62,780 bases of DNA from Halorubrum rutilum (GTDB lineage: Archaea > Halobacteriota > Halobacteria > Halobacteriales > Haloferacaceae), in NCBI RefSeq assembly GCF_024494565.1, contig NZ_JANHDN010000009.1:1-62780 (forward strand), given 5' to 3'. Every line of letters begins with the position of its first letter. Position 1 is the stretch's first letter. The position numbers were made by a program, and so were the translations under genes. Positions 28,949 through 38,386 of the stretch are shown one piece after another. A model generated the notes under the pieces. That model did not search any database. It was given only the letters and a program-made list of their open reading frames with translations, and had not been told where the DNA came from.

Positions 28949-29755
28949 CTACTCAAGCACGTGCTGCGTGTCGTACGATCCGAGCACTTTGACCCACCCG
29001 TTGTCGGCGATGGCCTCGACGTCTCCCACGGCGGCCGCCATGTGGTCCTCGTAGAGGCCGGCGTCGACGTCGAAGTGGAACAGGTAGTCGCCGAGGCGCT
29101 CGCCGCTCGGGCGCGACTCGATCCGCGAGAGGTTGAGGTTGCGGTCGGCGAACGCCTCCAGCAGTTCGAGCAGGAGCCCGGGGTAGTTCGCGTTCGGGTA
29201 GACGATGAGGGTGGTCTTCCCGCCGGCGTCCGAGCGCGCGGACGTGGGCGCGACGACGAGGAACCGCGTCGCGTTCGAGGTGCGGTCCTGGATGTCCTCC
29301 GCGAGGATCGTGAGGTCGTCGCCGGCGTTGTCCGGGTGCCCGATCCCCGCGATCCGGGCGTCCTCGCGGGCGCGCTCGACCCCGCGGGCGGTGGAGGCGA
29401 CCGCTTCGAGCCCGGCGTTCGGGTACTGCTCCTCCAGCCAGTTGCGGCACTGCGCGAGCGCCTGCGAGTGGCTGGCGACGACCTCGAACTCCGACCCCTG
29501 CGCGAGGAGGGCGTGCCGGATCGGAGTGACGACCTCGCGGGTGACGGCGACGTCGAAGTCCGCGAGGGCGTCGAGGCTCTCGGTGACGGAGCCCTCGATG
29601 CTGTTCTCGATGGGGACGACTCCCCGCTCGAACTCGCCGGCCGCGACGGCGTCGACGATGGCGGTGACCGACTCGCGGAACGACACCTCGGCGGCGACGG
29701 CCCGCGCCGCACGGTGTGAGTACGTGCCGGCGGGACCGAGCGTGACGGCGTTCAT
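28949..29755 (-). CDS. pheA: Prephenate dehydratase
   Basis: 268 residues from ATG 29755; GTG 29761 would add two residues. The protein starts MNAVTLGPAGTYSHRAARAV. Dehydratase-domain motifs are VVPIENSIEGSVTESLDAL and, at its end, SNATRFLVVAPT with the catalytic Thr-Arg-Phe. A C-terminal ACT domain (about 180-268) contains ESRPSGERLGDYLFHFDVDA, the phenylalanine-sensing ESRP motif. It is a stand-alone enzyme without chorismate mutase, making phenylpyruvate and probably feedback-inhibited by Phe. It is convergent with cysS, with element copy 3 downstream. Confidence 0.95.
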   Translation of the reverse strand: MNAVTLGPAGTYSHRAARAVAAEVSFRESVTAIVDAVAAGEFERGVVPIENSIEGSVTESLDALADFDVAVTREVVTPIRHALLAQGSEFEVVASHSQALAQCRNWLEEQYPNAGLEAVASTARGVERAREDARIAGIGHPDNAGDDLTILAEDIQDRTSNATRFLVVAPTSARSDAGGKTTLIVYPNANYPGLLLELLEAFADRNLNLSRIESRPSGERLGDYLFHFDVDAGLYEDHMAAAVGDVEAIADNGWVKVLGSYDTQHVLE

Positions 29756-29872
29756 CGCCACTACCTATCAGAGCGCGTTAGAAAAACGTGCTGGGTCCCG
29801 CCTGGCCGGGCGAGCGATGGAGGCGACGGGAGCGACGGGAGCGGCGGGAGCGACGAAAACTGCGAGGGCGCC

Positions 29873-30391
29873 TCACGCCGGGACCCCGCCCGCGAGGAGC
29901 CCGGCGTCGACGAGCAGCAGGGCCGCGAGCCCGGCGCTCGCGAGCAGGTACGGGCGCGAGAGGGCGGCGAGCCGCGCCGCGGTCGGCTCGTCGCCGCCGA
30001 GCGCGTCGACCGGGAATCCCTCGGCCATGTACGTTCCCCAGCCGATATCGGGGTCGACCTCGCGGCGCATCCGGAGGACGCCGAGCTCCACGAGACCGTT
30101 CATGACGCCCCACAGCGAGAGCATCGCGAGGACGGCCCATCCCCTCGCGCTCGCCGCGAGGAGGTCGAGCGGCGTGTATAGCCTCCAGATCATGTACGCG
30201 CCGGTGACGGGGAGGACGACCCCGGTCCACCGCGTGACCATGAGGAGGCGGTGCGCGGCGTCGACGAAGGCCGCCCGGCCGAGCGTCCCGTCGGCCGCCC
30301 GCGGGAGGGTCGCGTAGGCGACGTACAGCGTCGCGCCGGTCCACAGCGCGCCGGAGACCACGTGGAGGACGAAGGCGGTCGTGAGGAGCAC
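29873..30391 (-). CDS. CopD-like integral membrane protein, hypothetical
   Basis: 172 residues if translation starts at GTG 30391. A minus-strand CTTTATTTCC about 26 bases upstream makes this the likely leaderless start; the frame extends to 30523, but that part is Arg-rich. Four or five hydrophobic helices are visible (LLTTAFVLHVVSGALWTGAT, TGVVLPVTGAYMIWRLY, GWAVLAMLSLWGVMNGLVEL, YLLASAGLAALLLVDAGLLA). The first helix, with His and Trp, recalls CopD/DUF2269-type membrane proteins. The function is unknown. G-rich low-complexity sequence (29812-29865) separates it from pheA. Confidence 0.65.
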   Translation of the reverse strand: MLLTTAFVLHVVSGALWTGATLYVAYATLPRAADGTLGRAAFVDAAHRLLMVTRWTGVVLPVTGAYMIWRLYTPLDLLAASARGWAVLAMLSLWGVMNGLVELGVLRMRREVDPDIGWGTYMAEGFPVDALGGDEPTAARLAALSRPYLLASAGLAALLLVDAGLLAGGVPA

Positions 30392-30486
30392 GCGAACCGA
30401 TCCGGGCGCCCGGGAAATAAAGACACGCCGGCGTTCCCGGCACGTAGCGCCGCGACCGACGACGGGGACCGGACGGACCCCGACGA

Positions 30487-30846
30487 CTACGGGAGTCGGA
30501 GCGTCCCGACGTACCGGTGCCACCCGTCGACCGTCTCGGCGTACTCGTACGCCTCCGGCGGCTCGATCCCCCAGGCGCGGAGCCCGTCGTCGACGCCGTC
30601 GACGTACGTCGCGAGGAACGACCCGCGGTCCCGGAGCGTCGGCGGCGCCCGCGCGTGCTCGGTCTCGAACCGACAGCGCGCCGTCCGGCCGTCGCCGGTC
30701 GGGTCGATCCGGAGCCGGAGGTCCGAGCGGAGCCGCTCCCGGACCGGCGGCGGGTCGCCGCGGAGGTGTCCCTCGCCGAACGCGTCGAGCGCCGCGAGCG
30801 CCTCGTCCGGGACGTGGTTCACGTCGGAGAGCGGGGCCGCGGACAC
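30487..30846 (-). CDS. Haloarchaeal hypothetical protein (119 aa), CbiX-associated locus
   Basis: Starts MSAAPLSDVNHVPDEALAAL; no membrane segment, no cysteine pair. Mixed alpha/beta composition with RCRFETEHARAPPTLRDRGS in the middle and a Trp/Tyr-rich end YEYAETVDGWHRYVGTLRLP. The stop of the next upstream gene (30848) and this ATG (30846) are one base apart, so the two are an operon. It probably works with that gene, which is itself divergent from cbiX. I do not recognise a family. Confidence 0.6.
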   Translation of the reverse strand: MSAAPLSDVNHVPDEALAALDAFGEGHLRGDPPPVRERLRSDLRLRIDPTGDGRTARCRFETEHARAPPTLRDRGSFLATYVDGVDDGLRAWGIEPPEAYEYAETVDGWHRYVGTLRLP

Positions 30847-30847
30847 C

Positions 30848-31384
30848 TCAGTCGTTCGGCACCGCGGCCAGCGCCCCCTCGACCGTCCGGACCGCGGTCG
30901 CGCCGTCGCGCCGCCCCACGACGACGACGAGCGCGTCCCCGGCGACCCCCGCGGCCGCGACGTCGACGTCGACGGCTGCGAGGCGGCGGAGGACGGCCGC
31001 GAGCGCCGGGGCGTCGACGTCGCCGGTCCCGAGGACGGCCGTCCGGCGCCCCTCGGGGACGACCGCCGCGCCGCCGACGACGAGGAGGGGGTCGACGTCG
31101 GCGTCTCCGGAATCGGGACCGCCCCGTCCCTCGACCACGCCGACGCCGCTCCGCATCGACACGCTCGCCGCGCGCTCGGCGGTCGCGTACGCGGGGAGCT
31201 CCTCGCGGAACCGCCGGAGCGCGGCCGCGATCGCGTCCGTGTCGGCGTCGCCGTCGCGGCCGAGGTCGGCCTCGTCGGCGAGCCACGCGGCGGCGGCGCT
31301 GTGGTTCAACACGCCGGCGCGGAGCGCGTCGAGGACGAACGGGCGGGCCCGGGCCGCCTCGCGGGCGTCGGCTGCCAGCGACAT
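30848..31384 (-). CDS. Haloarchaeal hypothetical protein with ACT-like fold pattern
   Basis: 178 residues from ATG 31384 (MSLAADAREAARARPFVLDA); an ATG at 31411 would add nine residues. The N-terminal helical part (ALRAGVLNHSAAAAWLADEA) looks like a small helical regulatory domain. The C-terminal part alternates strands and helices (AVLGTGDVDAPALAAVLRRL, then AGVAGDALVVVVGRRDGATA), as in ACT-like sensors. It is co-transcribed with the 119-residue gene and divergent from cbiX by 129 bases, so a link to cobalamin or sirohydrochlorin metabolism is possible but only from context. Confidence 0.6.
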   Translation of the reverse strand: MSLAADAREAARARPFVLDALRAGVLNHSAAAAWLADEADLGRDGDADTDAIAAALRRFREELPAYATAERAASVSMRSGVGVVEGRGGPDSGDADVDPLLVVGGAAVVPEGRRTAVLGTGDVDAPALAAVLRRLAAVDVDVAAAGVAGDALVVVVGRRDGATAVRTVEGALAAVPND

Positions 31385-31513
31385 GGTTCCCCCTGCGGCG
31401 CGGGACGCCATGGCGATTTCGGTCGCCGGACGGCGGACCGGCGGCGCCCGACCGGTTTCCCGCGATCCCGGACGTGCCGAAGTCCCTAAGAGCGGCGCGC
31501 CCCCAGCGTGGGT

Positions 31514-32383
31514 ATGCAGTCGCTCGTCATCGTCGCACACGGCTCGCACCTCAATCCGGAGTCGAGCGCGCCGACGTACGACCACGCGGACACGATCCGC
31601 GCGACCGGCGCGTTCGACGAGGTGCGCACCGGGTTCTGGAAGGAGGAACCGCACTTCCGGGAGGTGCTCCGCACCGTCGAGGGCGACGAGGTCTACGTCG
31701 TCCCGCTGTTCGTCTCGGAGGGGTACTTCACCGAGCAGGTGATCCCCCGCGAGCTCCGGCTCGACGGCTGGGACGTCTCGGAGTGGGACTCCGACGGCCT
31801 CTCGGCCGACCAGGCCACGCTCGTCGCCGAGGACATCGACCGCGAGGTCCACTACTGCGGGCCGGTGGGGACCCACCGCGCGATGACCGACGTGATCGTC
31901 CGGCGCGCGGAGTCGGTCACCGGCGACCCCGACGTGGGCGACGGCTTCGGCCTCGCCGTCGTCGGCCACGGCACCGAGCGCAACGAGAACTCGGCGAAGG
32001 CGATCGAGTACCACGCCGACCGGATCCGCGAGCGCGACCGCTTCGACGAGGTGGAGGCGCTGTACATGGACGAGGACCCCGAGGTCGACGACCTCCCGGA
32101 GTTCTTCGAGAGCGACGACGTCGTCCTCGTTCCCCTCTTCATCGCCGACGGCTACCACACCCAAGAGGACATCCCGGAGGACGTGGGGCTCTGTGAGGAC
32201 CACACCGAGGGGTACGACGTGCCGACCGCGGTCGACGGCACCCGGATCTGGTACGCCGGCGCCGTGGGCACGGAGCCCCTGATGGCCGACGTGATCTTGG
32301 AGCGCGCGGCCGACGCCGGCGCCGACCTCGGGACCGCGCTCGACGACGTGCGCGAGACCACCCGCGTCGCGGCGGGGGACTGA
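31514..32383 (+). CDS. cbiX: Sirohydrochlorin cobaltochelatase CbiX, double-domain form
   Basis: 289 residues from ATG 31514 (MQSLVIVAHGSHLNPESSAP). Two CbiX halves are visible: the first begins with VIVAHGSHLNPESSAPTY, with the metal-site His in HGSH. The second begins near residue 150 with LAVVGHGTERNENSAKAIEY. A further conserved segment in each half is VYVVPLFVSEGYFTEQVIP and VVLVPLFIADGYHTQEDIP. The long fused form inserts Co2+ (or Fe2+) into sirohydrochlorin in B12 or siroheme synthesis. The next gene starts 2 bases after the stop. Confidence 0.93.
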   Translation: MQSLVIVAHGSHLNPESSAPTYDHADTIRATGAFDEVRTGFWKEEPHFREVLRTVEGDEVYVVPLFVSEGYFTEQVIPRELRLDGWDVSEWDSDGLSADQATLVAEDIDREVHYCGPVGTHRAMTDVIVRRAESVTGDPDVGDGFGLAVVGHGTERNENSAKAIEYHADRIRERDRFDEVEALYMDEDPEVDDLPEFFESDDVVLVPLFIADGYHTQEDIPEDVGLCEDHTEGYDVPTAVDGTRIWYAGAVGTEPLMADVILERAADAGADLGTALDDVRETTRVAAGD

Positions 32384-32385
32384 CC

Positions 32386-33627
32386 GTGGTCGACTCCGCC
32401 TCCGACGCGACCGTGAACGAGGCCGCCGCGGCCGACGGCGCCGAGGGAACCGAGCCCGAGGTCCCCGAGATCGACCTCCCCGGCGACGCCTTCGACGCGG
32501 TGCTCGACGCGCTCGCCGACCGCGACCCCGACGACCCGCTCCGGTTCGAGGGGTTCGGCGTCGCCCGCGACGCCGGCGCCGACGGCGAGGACGGTGACGA
32601 CGCCGCGGGCGGGTACCGCCTCGACCCCGCCGACGGCGACCCCCGCACCGGGCTGACGGAGCGCGAGCTCCACGCGGCGCTCGCCGATCGCGCCCCCGCG
32701 GTCACGGACTGGTACGCGTTCGAGCGCGTCGTCGGCGAGTTCGGTCCCCGCCGCGCGTTCCTGCGCTGGCTGGAGGACGCCGACGGCGCGACCGTGGCGA
32801 CGCGGTACGCCGCGCTCGCGGAGGGGATCGAGCGCGCGTGGGGCGAACTGAAGATCACGGCCACGGTGACCGACCGCGGCGAGCGCCGGTACGACGTGCG
32901 CCACGCCGACGACGCCGGCGTCCCGGTCGACGAGCTCGACGCCTACGACGACCCGCTCGACGCCCGCGACCTCGTCAAACGCGACGCGAAGGGGCGCTAC
33001 CGCCCCCTCAAGACCGCGCCGTCGCTCGCGGGCGGGTGGGTCTTCCCCGACCTCGGCCCGCGGGACGCCTACGAGGCGGTCGAGACGATCTACCCCGCGA
33101 CGGTCGCCAACTGGCACCGCGAGCGCGAGGGCGAGCTCGACGTGAACCACTGGCGCGAGACGATGGCGCGCCAGTCCGGCATCTACGGCGTCGTGAAGAC
33201 GTGGGACCGCGGTGAGGGGTACGAGCACGTCAACTGGGTCGCGGAGGCCTGCTGCGACGACTCGCAGTGCCTGAAGCGCCGCGAGTGGGAGTACGACGAC
33301 GACACCGACCTCGACGTCGACGGCGGCGACGGCGCCTTCCCCTGCCGCGAGCCCTGTTCGGTCGTCGTCTCGGCCGCCCGCAAGTGGACGCGTCTGGAGA
33401 GCGAGCAGCCCCGGACGTACGAGTTCGAGCTGACGCCGAGCGAGAAGGAGCAGGTCGAAGACATCATCGACGCGGTCGCCGACGGCCGGATCGACGAGAT
33501 CCGCGAGGCCGACACGAAGGAGGGGGCGAACCGCTACCGGACCCGATTCCTGCGCGCCAAGCTGTTCGACGACGAGGGGAACTTCGCGGGCGTGCCGACC
33601 GATCCGGACGAGGACGACGAGGGGTAG
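32386..33627 (+). CDS. DR2241-family 4Fe-4S protein linked to CbiX
   Basis: 413 residues with a GTG start 2 bases after the cbiX stop, so the pair is translationally linked. The first 60 residues are an acidic leader. The C-terminal third carries a cysteine set in EACCDDSQCLKRREW and, after an acidic loop, FPCREPCSVVVSAARKW, which can bind an iron-sulfur cluster. That arrangement is characteristic of DR2241 proteins, which are often found with CbiX. The role is suspected in cobalt or siroheme cofactor chemistry but is not established. Confidence 0.8.
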   Translation: MVDSASDATVNEAAAADGAEGTEPEVPEIDLPGDAFDAVLDALADRDPDDPLRFEGFGVARDAGADGEDGDDAAGGYRLDPADGDPRTGLTERELHAALADRAPAVTDWYAFERVVGEFGPRRAFLRWLEDADGATVATRYAALAEGIERAWGELKITATVTDRGERRYDVRHADDAGVPVDELDAYDDPLDARDLVKRDAKGRYRPLKTAPSLAGGWVFPDLGPRDAYEAVETIYPATVANWHREREGELDVNHWRETMARQSGIYGVVKTWDRGEGYEHVNWVAEACCDDSQCLKRREWEYDDDTDLDVDGGDGAFPCREPCSVVVSAARKWTRLESEQPRTYEFELTPSEKEQVEDIIDAVADGRIDEIREADTKEGANRYRTRFLRAKLFDDEGNFAGVPTDPDEDDEG

Positions 33628-33682
33628 CCGCGCCGCGCGTCGACCCTCCCGCATGCGGGCGATCTTAAGTTGTGTCACGAAA

Positions 33683-33692
33683 CCTTTAGACG
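33683..33692 (+). promoter_or_regulatory. TATA-like box of topA
   Basis: CCTTTAGACG is about 28 bases before ATG 33716; a second AT-rich block, CTTAAG, lies at 33664. Confidence 0.45.
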
Positions 33693-33715
33693 GGAGAGCG
33701 GCCTACCCCGGTGCA

Positions 33716-36349
33716 ATGAGTCGCGGCCCCGAGCTGATAATCACGGAGAAGGACAACGCGGCGCGCCGCATCGCCGACATCCTGAGCGGCGAGTCCGCGA
33801 CGGCGGAGCGGCAGAACGACGTGAACGTGTATCGGTGGGGCGGCAAGCGCTGCATCGGCCTCTCGGGCCACGTCGTCGGCGTCGACTTCCCGGCCGAGTA
33901 CAACGACTGGCGCGACGTGGAGCCCGTCGAGCTCATCGACGCGCCGGTCACCAAGGAGCCGACCCAGGAGGGGATCGTCGCCGCGCTGCGCAGGCTCGCG
34001 CGCAACGCCTCCCGGGTCGTCATCGCGACCGACTACGACCGCGAGGGCGAGCTGATCGGCAAGGAGGCGTACGAGCTGGTGCGCGAGGTGAACGAGGACG
34101 CCCCCATCGACCGGGTCCGCTTCTCCTCGATCACGAAGAACGAGGTGCGGGAGGCGTTCGCGAACCCCGACGAGCTCGACTTCGACCTCGCGGCCGCCGG
34201 CGAGGCCCGGCAGGTGATCGACCTCACGTGGGGGGCGGCGCTCACCCGCTTCCTCTCGCTGTCGGCCCGCCAGCTCGGCGACGACTTCATCTCGGTGGGC
34301 CGGGTGCAGGGGCCGACGCTCAAGCTCATCGTCGACCGCGAGCGCGAGATCCAGGCGTTCGACCCCGAGTCGTACTGGGAGCTGTACGGGGACCTGACCA
34401 AGTCCGGCGGCGACCCCTTCGAGGCGCGCTACTTCTACCTGAACGACGAGGGCAACGAGGCCGAGCGCGTCTGGGACGGCGACGTCGCGGAGGTCCTGAC
34501 GGAGGCGCTGGCGGCGGCCGACGAGGCGGTCGTCGACGACGTGCGCCGCCGCACCCGCACCGACGACCCGCCGACCCCCTTCAACACCACGGCGTTCATC
34601 CGCGCCGCCGGCTCGCTCGGCTACTCCGCCCAGCGCGCCATGTCGCTCGCGGAGGACCTCTACACCGCCGGCTACGTCACGTACCCGCGGACCGACAACA
34701 CGGTGTACCCCGACGATCTAGAGCCCCGCGAGCTGATCGAGGAGCTCTCGGCCGCCTCGACGTTCGGCGCGGACGCGAAGAGCCTGCTCGACCAAGAGGA
34801 GATCGAGCCCACCGAGGGCGACGAGGAGACGACCGACCACCCGCCGATCCACCCGACCGGCGAGCTCCCCTCGGCGTCGGACCTCTCGGAGGACGAGTGG
34901 GAGGTGTACGAGCTGATCGTCCGGCGGTTCCTGGCGACCTGCGCCGAGCCGGCGACGTGGGAGCGGCTCCGCGTCGTCGCGCTCGCGAACGGCGAGGCGA
35001 CCGCGATCGCCGAGCGCGCGGACGGGCTCGCGGCCCTCCGGGACCCGGCGGACGCCGACGGCCCCCCCGACCTCGTCGCCGACGGCGGGCTCCGGCTGAA
35101 GGCGAACGGGAAGCGCCTCCTGGAGGCCGGCTATCACGACGTCTACCCGTACCGCTCCAGCGACGAGCGGATCGTCCCGGACGTCGAGGTCGGCGAGACG
35201 CTCGCGCTCACCGACCGGCGCACGGACGCGAAGGAGACCCAGCCGCCGCGCCGGTACGGCCAGTCCCGGCTCATCGAGGAGATGGAGAAGCGCGGCGTCG
35301 GCACGAAGGCGACCCGCCACCGCACCCTCGAAAAATTGTACGACCGCAACTACGTCGAGAGCGACCCGCCGCGCCCGACCCGGCTCGCGGAGGCGGTCGT
35401 CGAGGCCGCCGAGGAGTTCGCGGAGCACATCGTCAGCGAGGAGATGACCGCGCAGTTAGAGCGCGACATGCAGGCGATTGCGGCCGGCGAGAAGGGGTAC
35501 GACGAGGTGACGGAGGCGTCCCGGGAGCTGCTCGACCGCGTCTTCGACGACCTCACCGAGTCGCGCGAGGCGGTCGGCGACCACCTCCAGAAGTCGCTGA
35601 AGGCGGACAAGACGCTCGGTCCCTGCCCCGAGTGTGGGTCGGACCTCCTCGTCCGGAAGTCCCGGCAGGGGTCGTACTTCGTCGGCTGCGACGGCTACCC
35701 CGACTGCGAGCACACGCTCCCGCTCCCCTCGACGGGGAAGCCGCTCATCCTCGACGAGAGCTGCGAGGCGCACGACCTCAGGCACGTGAAGATGCTCGCG
35801 GGCCGGAAGACGTTTGTCCACGGCTGCCCGCAGTGCAAGGCCGACGAGGCGGACGACCAGGAGGATGAGGTGATCGGGACGTGTCCCGACTGCGGTGAGG
35901 GCGCGGCTTCGCCGCGCGACGGAGGCGGTGAAACCGCCGACGCCGGCGGCGAGCTGGCGATCAAGCGCCTCCGCTCCGGCTCCCGGCTCGTCGGCTGCAC
36001 GCGCTACCCCGACTGCGACTACTCGCTGCCGCTCCCGCGCCGCGGCGAGATCGAGGTCACCGACGAGACCTGCGAGGAACACGACCTCCCGCACCTCCGG
36101 GTCCACTCCGGCGACGAGCCGTGGGAGCTCGGCTGTCCGATCTGCAACTACCGGGAGTTCACGGCCCGCCAGGAGGGCTCCGAGCTCCAGACCGTCGAGG
36201 GCATCGGCGAGAAGACGGCCGAGAAGCTCCGGAACGTCGGCGTCGACGGCGTCGACGACCTCAAGTCCGCGGACCCGGACGACCTCGCGGCCGACGTCGA
36301 CGGCGTCGGCGCCGACACCGTCCGGAACTGGCAGGCGAAGGCGGACTGA
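33716..36349 (+). CDS. topA: DNA topoisomerase I (type IA) with C-terminal helix-hairpin-helix
   Basis: 877 residues from ATG 33716 (MSRGPELIITEKDNAARRIA). The Toprim domain has the glutamate in ITEKDNAARR and the acidic ATDYDREGELIG. The catalytic tyrosine is Tyr323 in GYVTYPRTDNTVYP. Two zinc ribbons follow (CPECGSDLLV with VGCDGYPDCE, and CPDCGEGAAS with VGCTRYPDCD), and a third cysteine set lies near CEEHDLPHLRVH. The last 55 residues hold a helix-hairpin-helix pair (VEGIGEKTAEKLRNVGVDGV), an extra DNA-binding module. It relaxes negative supercoils. Confidence 0.95.
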   Translation: MSRGPELIITEKDNAARRIADILSGESATAERQNDVNVYRWGGKRCIGLSGHVVGVDFPAEYNDWRDVEPVELIDAPVTKEPTQEGIVAALRRLARNASRVVIATDYDREGELIGKEAYELVREVNEDAPIDRVRFSSITKNEVREAFANPDELDFDLAAAGEARQVIDLTWGAALTRFLSLSARQLGDDFISVGRVQGPTLKLIVDREREIQAFDPESYWELYGDLTKSGGDPFEARYFYLNDEGNEAERVWDGDVAEVLTEALAAADEAVVDDVRRRTRTDDPPTPFNTTAFIRAAGSLGYSAQRAMSLAEDLYTAGYVTYPRTDNTVYPDDLEPRELIEELSAASTFGADAKSLLDQEEIEPTEGDEETTDHPPIHPTGELPSASDLSEDEWEVYELIVRRFLATCAEPATWERLRVVALANGEATAIAERADGLAALRDPADADGPPDLVADGGLRLKANGKRLLEAGYHDVYPYRSSDERIVPDVEVGETLALTDRRTDAKETQPPRRYGQSRLIEEMEKRGVGTKATRHRTLEKLYDRNYVESDPPRPTRLAEAVVEAAEEFAEHIVSEEMTAQLERDMQAIAAGEKGYDEVTEASRELLDRVFDDLTESREAVGDHLQKSLKADKTLGPCPECGSDLLVRKSRQGSYFVGCDGYPDCEHTLPLPSTGKPLILDESCEAHDLRHVKMLAGRKTFVHGCPQCKADEADDQEDEVIGTCPDCGEGAASPRDGGGETADAGGELAIKRLRSGSRLVGCTRYPDCDYSLPLPRRGEIEVTDETCEEHDLPHLRVHSGDEPWELGCPICNYREFTARQEGSELQTVEGIGEKTAEKLRNVGVDGVDDLKSADPDDLAADVDGVGADTVRNWQAKAD

Positions 36350-36397
36350 GCGGCGCTCCCCCCTCTTCTCCTCGCCCTCGACCGCTCCACCCACAGA

Positions 36398-36407
36398 GAC
36401 ATAAACG
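36398..36407 (+). promoter_or_regulatory. TATA-like box of the histidine kinase
   Basis: GACATAAACG is about 29 bases before ATG 36432, consistent with a leaderless transcript. Confidence 0.5.
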
Positions 36408-36431
36408 CGGGACGCGTCAGTCCGATTACGT

Positions 36432-37934
36432 ATGGGTCGCGATCGCGAGGCCGACGGCGACGCGGACGGGGGCCTCTCGGCGGGCGAGGGGAGCGACGCG
36501 ACCGGCGAGCGCCGGCCGGACGCGTCCGTCGGCGATGCGGCCCCGCCCGTCCTCCGCTCGTTCATCGACGCGATTCCCACCCCGACGCTCGCGTGCGACC
36601 CGGACACCCGCGCGATCCGCGCGGCCAACGCCCCGGCCGCCGACCTGCTCGACCGCGACCGCGGGGCGCTGACGCTGACGGGGCTCGACGACCTCGGCGA
36701 GGCGGAGCGGACCGTCGCCGGCGAGCCGATCGGGAAGGCGGTCGCCGACGCGCGCGACGCCGGCGGCGTCGCTCGGTTCGAGTGGACCGTCTCCGACGCC
36801 CCGCTCTGGCGCCTCGAACTCGCGGTCCGCGCGGCGACGATCGCCGACCGGGAGTGGCTGATCGTCGGCCTGACCGACGTCACCGACCGAGTCTCCGCCG
36901 AGCGGCGGCTCCGCTCGCAGCTCCGGGTCACCGACGCGATCGCCGCGACGGTCCCGGCCGCCCTGTTCGAGTGCACCGCGCGCGGCACCCTCTCGCGGTG
37001 GAACGACCGGCTCGCCGCGGACGTCGGCTACGGGGGCGAGGCGCTGTCGGCCACCGCGCTGCCGTCGCTGTTCGACGAGGAGACCCGCGACGCCGTCGCC
37101 GACGCGCTCCGGTCCGTCTACGGCGACGGGGCGGGCGCGGAGTGCGAGGCGACGCTCGTCACGCGCTCGGGCGAGCGCGTCCCGTACCGCCTCTCGCTCG
37201 GACCGGTCACCGACGGCGACGAGGTCGTCGGCGCGGTCGGGGTCGGCGAGGACCTCACCGAGGCGTCGGTCCGCGAGGAGCGGCTCGCCGTCCTCACGCG
37301 GGTGCTCCGCCACAACTTCCGGAACGACCTCAACGTCGTCACGGGGTTCACGGAGCGGGCGATCGCCGAGGTCGACGACCCGGAGCTCGCCGCCGAGCTG
37401 GAGCGCGTCGTCGACACCGCGGAGCGGCTGTTACGCGTCGGCGAGACCTCGCGACGGGTCGAGCGGCTGCTCGCGGACCGCCCGGCCCCGCGGCCGACCG
37501 ACCTCGCCGACGCGGTCGAGGAGGCGATCGCCATGCTCCCGCCGGCGCTCCGCGAGCGCGCCGACGTCGAGGTCGACGTTCCGACCGGGATCACGGTGTC
37601 GGCCGTGGGCTACCTCGCCGAGGCGATCGCGGAGCTCGTCGACAACGCGATCCGACACGGCGACGCGGCGCGTCCCTCGGTGAGCGTCACGGCCGCCGAG
37701 CTCCCCAGCGAGTCGTGGGCGTCGCTGGTCGTCGCCGACGACGGCCCGGGGATCCCGCCCGCCGAGCGCGCGGTGCTCACCGGCGAGGAGACCCCGCTGG
37801 AACACGCCAGCGGGCTGGGGCTCTGGTACGTCAACTGGATCGTCACCGCCGGCGGCGGGAGCTTCGACATCGGCGAGACCAAGACCGGCGGCACGCGGAT
37901 CGAGATCGAGCTCCGCACGCCGGACGGGGAGTAG
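36432..37934 (+). CDS. PAS-domain sensor histidine kinase (haloarchaeal HNFRND type)
   Basis: 500 residues, no membrane helix. Two PAS-like regions are visible (about 40-155, starting LRSFIDAIPTPTLACDPD, and 165-285, with GRL-like EDLTEASVREER at the end). The dimerisation helix has VLRHNFRNDLNVVTGFTERA, with the phospho-accepting His294 in the haloarchaeal HNFRND variant of the H-box. The ATPase domain shows the N-box LVDNAIRHGD, G1 VADDGPGIPPAE and G2 HASGLGLWYVNWI. It is a soluble sensor; the signal and partner regulator are unknown, and no response regulator gene is adjacent. Confidence 0.9.
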   Translation: MGRDREADGDADGGLSAGEGSDATGERRPDASVGDAAPPVLRSFIDAIPTPTLACDPDTRAIRAANAPAADLLDRDRGALTLTGLDDLGEAERTVAGEPIGKAVADARDAGGVARFEWTVSDAPLWRLELAVRAATIADREWLIVGLTDVTDRVSAERRLRSQLRVTDAIAATVPAALFECTARGTLSRWNDRLAADVGYGGEALSATALPSLFDEETRDAVADALRSVYGDGAGAECEATLVTRSGERVPYRLSLGPVTDGDEVVGAVGVGEDLTEASVREERLAVLTRVLRHNFRNDLNVVTGFTERAIAEVDDPELAAELERVVDTAERLLRVGETSRRVERLLADRPAPRPTDLADAVEEAIAMLPPALRERADVEVDVPTGITVSAVGYLAEAIAELVDNAIRHGDAARPSVSVTAAELPSESWASLVVADDGPGIPPAERAVLTGEETPLEHASGLGLWYVNWIVTAGGGSFDIGETKTGGTRIEIELRTPDGE

Positions 37935-37963
37935 GACCGACCCGTCTCCGACCGACGCCCCGA

Positions 37964-38386
37964 TCAGTCGACGAGCCGGACCTCGTCGCCGACGGCGACC
38001 CCGTCGGCCGCGCCCGCCGGGAGCTCGACGACCGCGTCGGCCCGGCCCCGACCCAGCCCGACGAACGGGGCGAGCCGCTTCCGCTCGGTCACCTCGCCGT
38101 CGACGAGCCACAGCGCGTCTATCGCGAACGGGACGAACAGCATGTGGAGCCACCGCGCGTCGACCCCGTCGAACGGGAACACGAGCGCGTAGCCCTCGGG
38201 AACGGAGCGTCTGAACATCAGCCCGCGGGCCTGCCGGAGCGTCGACCGGGCGACCTCGACGTCGCTCGCGAGGACGGTCGGGTCGCCGTCGTCGACTGCG
38301 GAGTCGCCGTCGCCGGTCACGGCGTCACCGGCGGTCGCGGCGTCGTCGGACCGACCGCTGCGGTGGACGAGTCGCACGCTCCGCAC
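37964..38386 (-). CDS. DUF192 family protein
   Basis: 140 residues. The first 45 are a charged, haloarchaea-specific region rich in Asp and Ala. The DUF192 core follows: VEVARSTLRQARGLMFRRSV, then YALVFPFDGVDARWLHMLFV, PFAIDALWLVDGEVTERKRL, ending in VELPAGAADGVAVGDEVRL. DUF192 proteins are small single-domain proteins of unknown function found in bacteria and archaea. The bacterial homologues are often exported; no signal peptide is visible here. Confidence 0.85.
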   Translation of the reverse strand: MRSVRLVHRSGRSDDAATAGDAVTGDGDSAVDDGDPTVLASDVEVARSTLRQARGLMFRRSVPEGYALVFPFDGVDARWLHMLFVPFAIDALWLVDGEVTERKRLAPFVGLGRGRADAVVELPAGAADGVAVGDEVRLVD

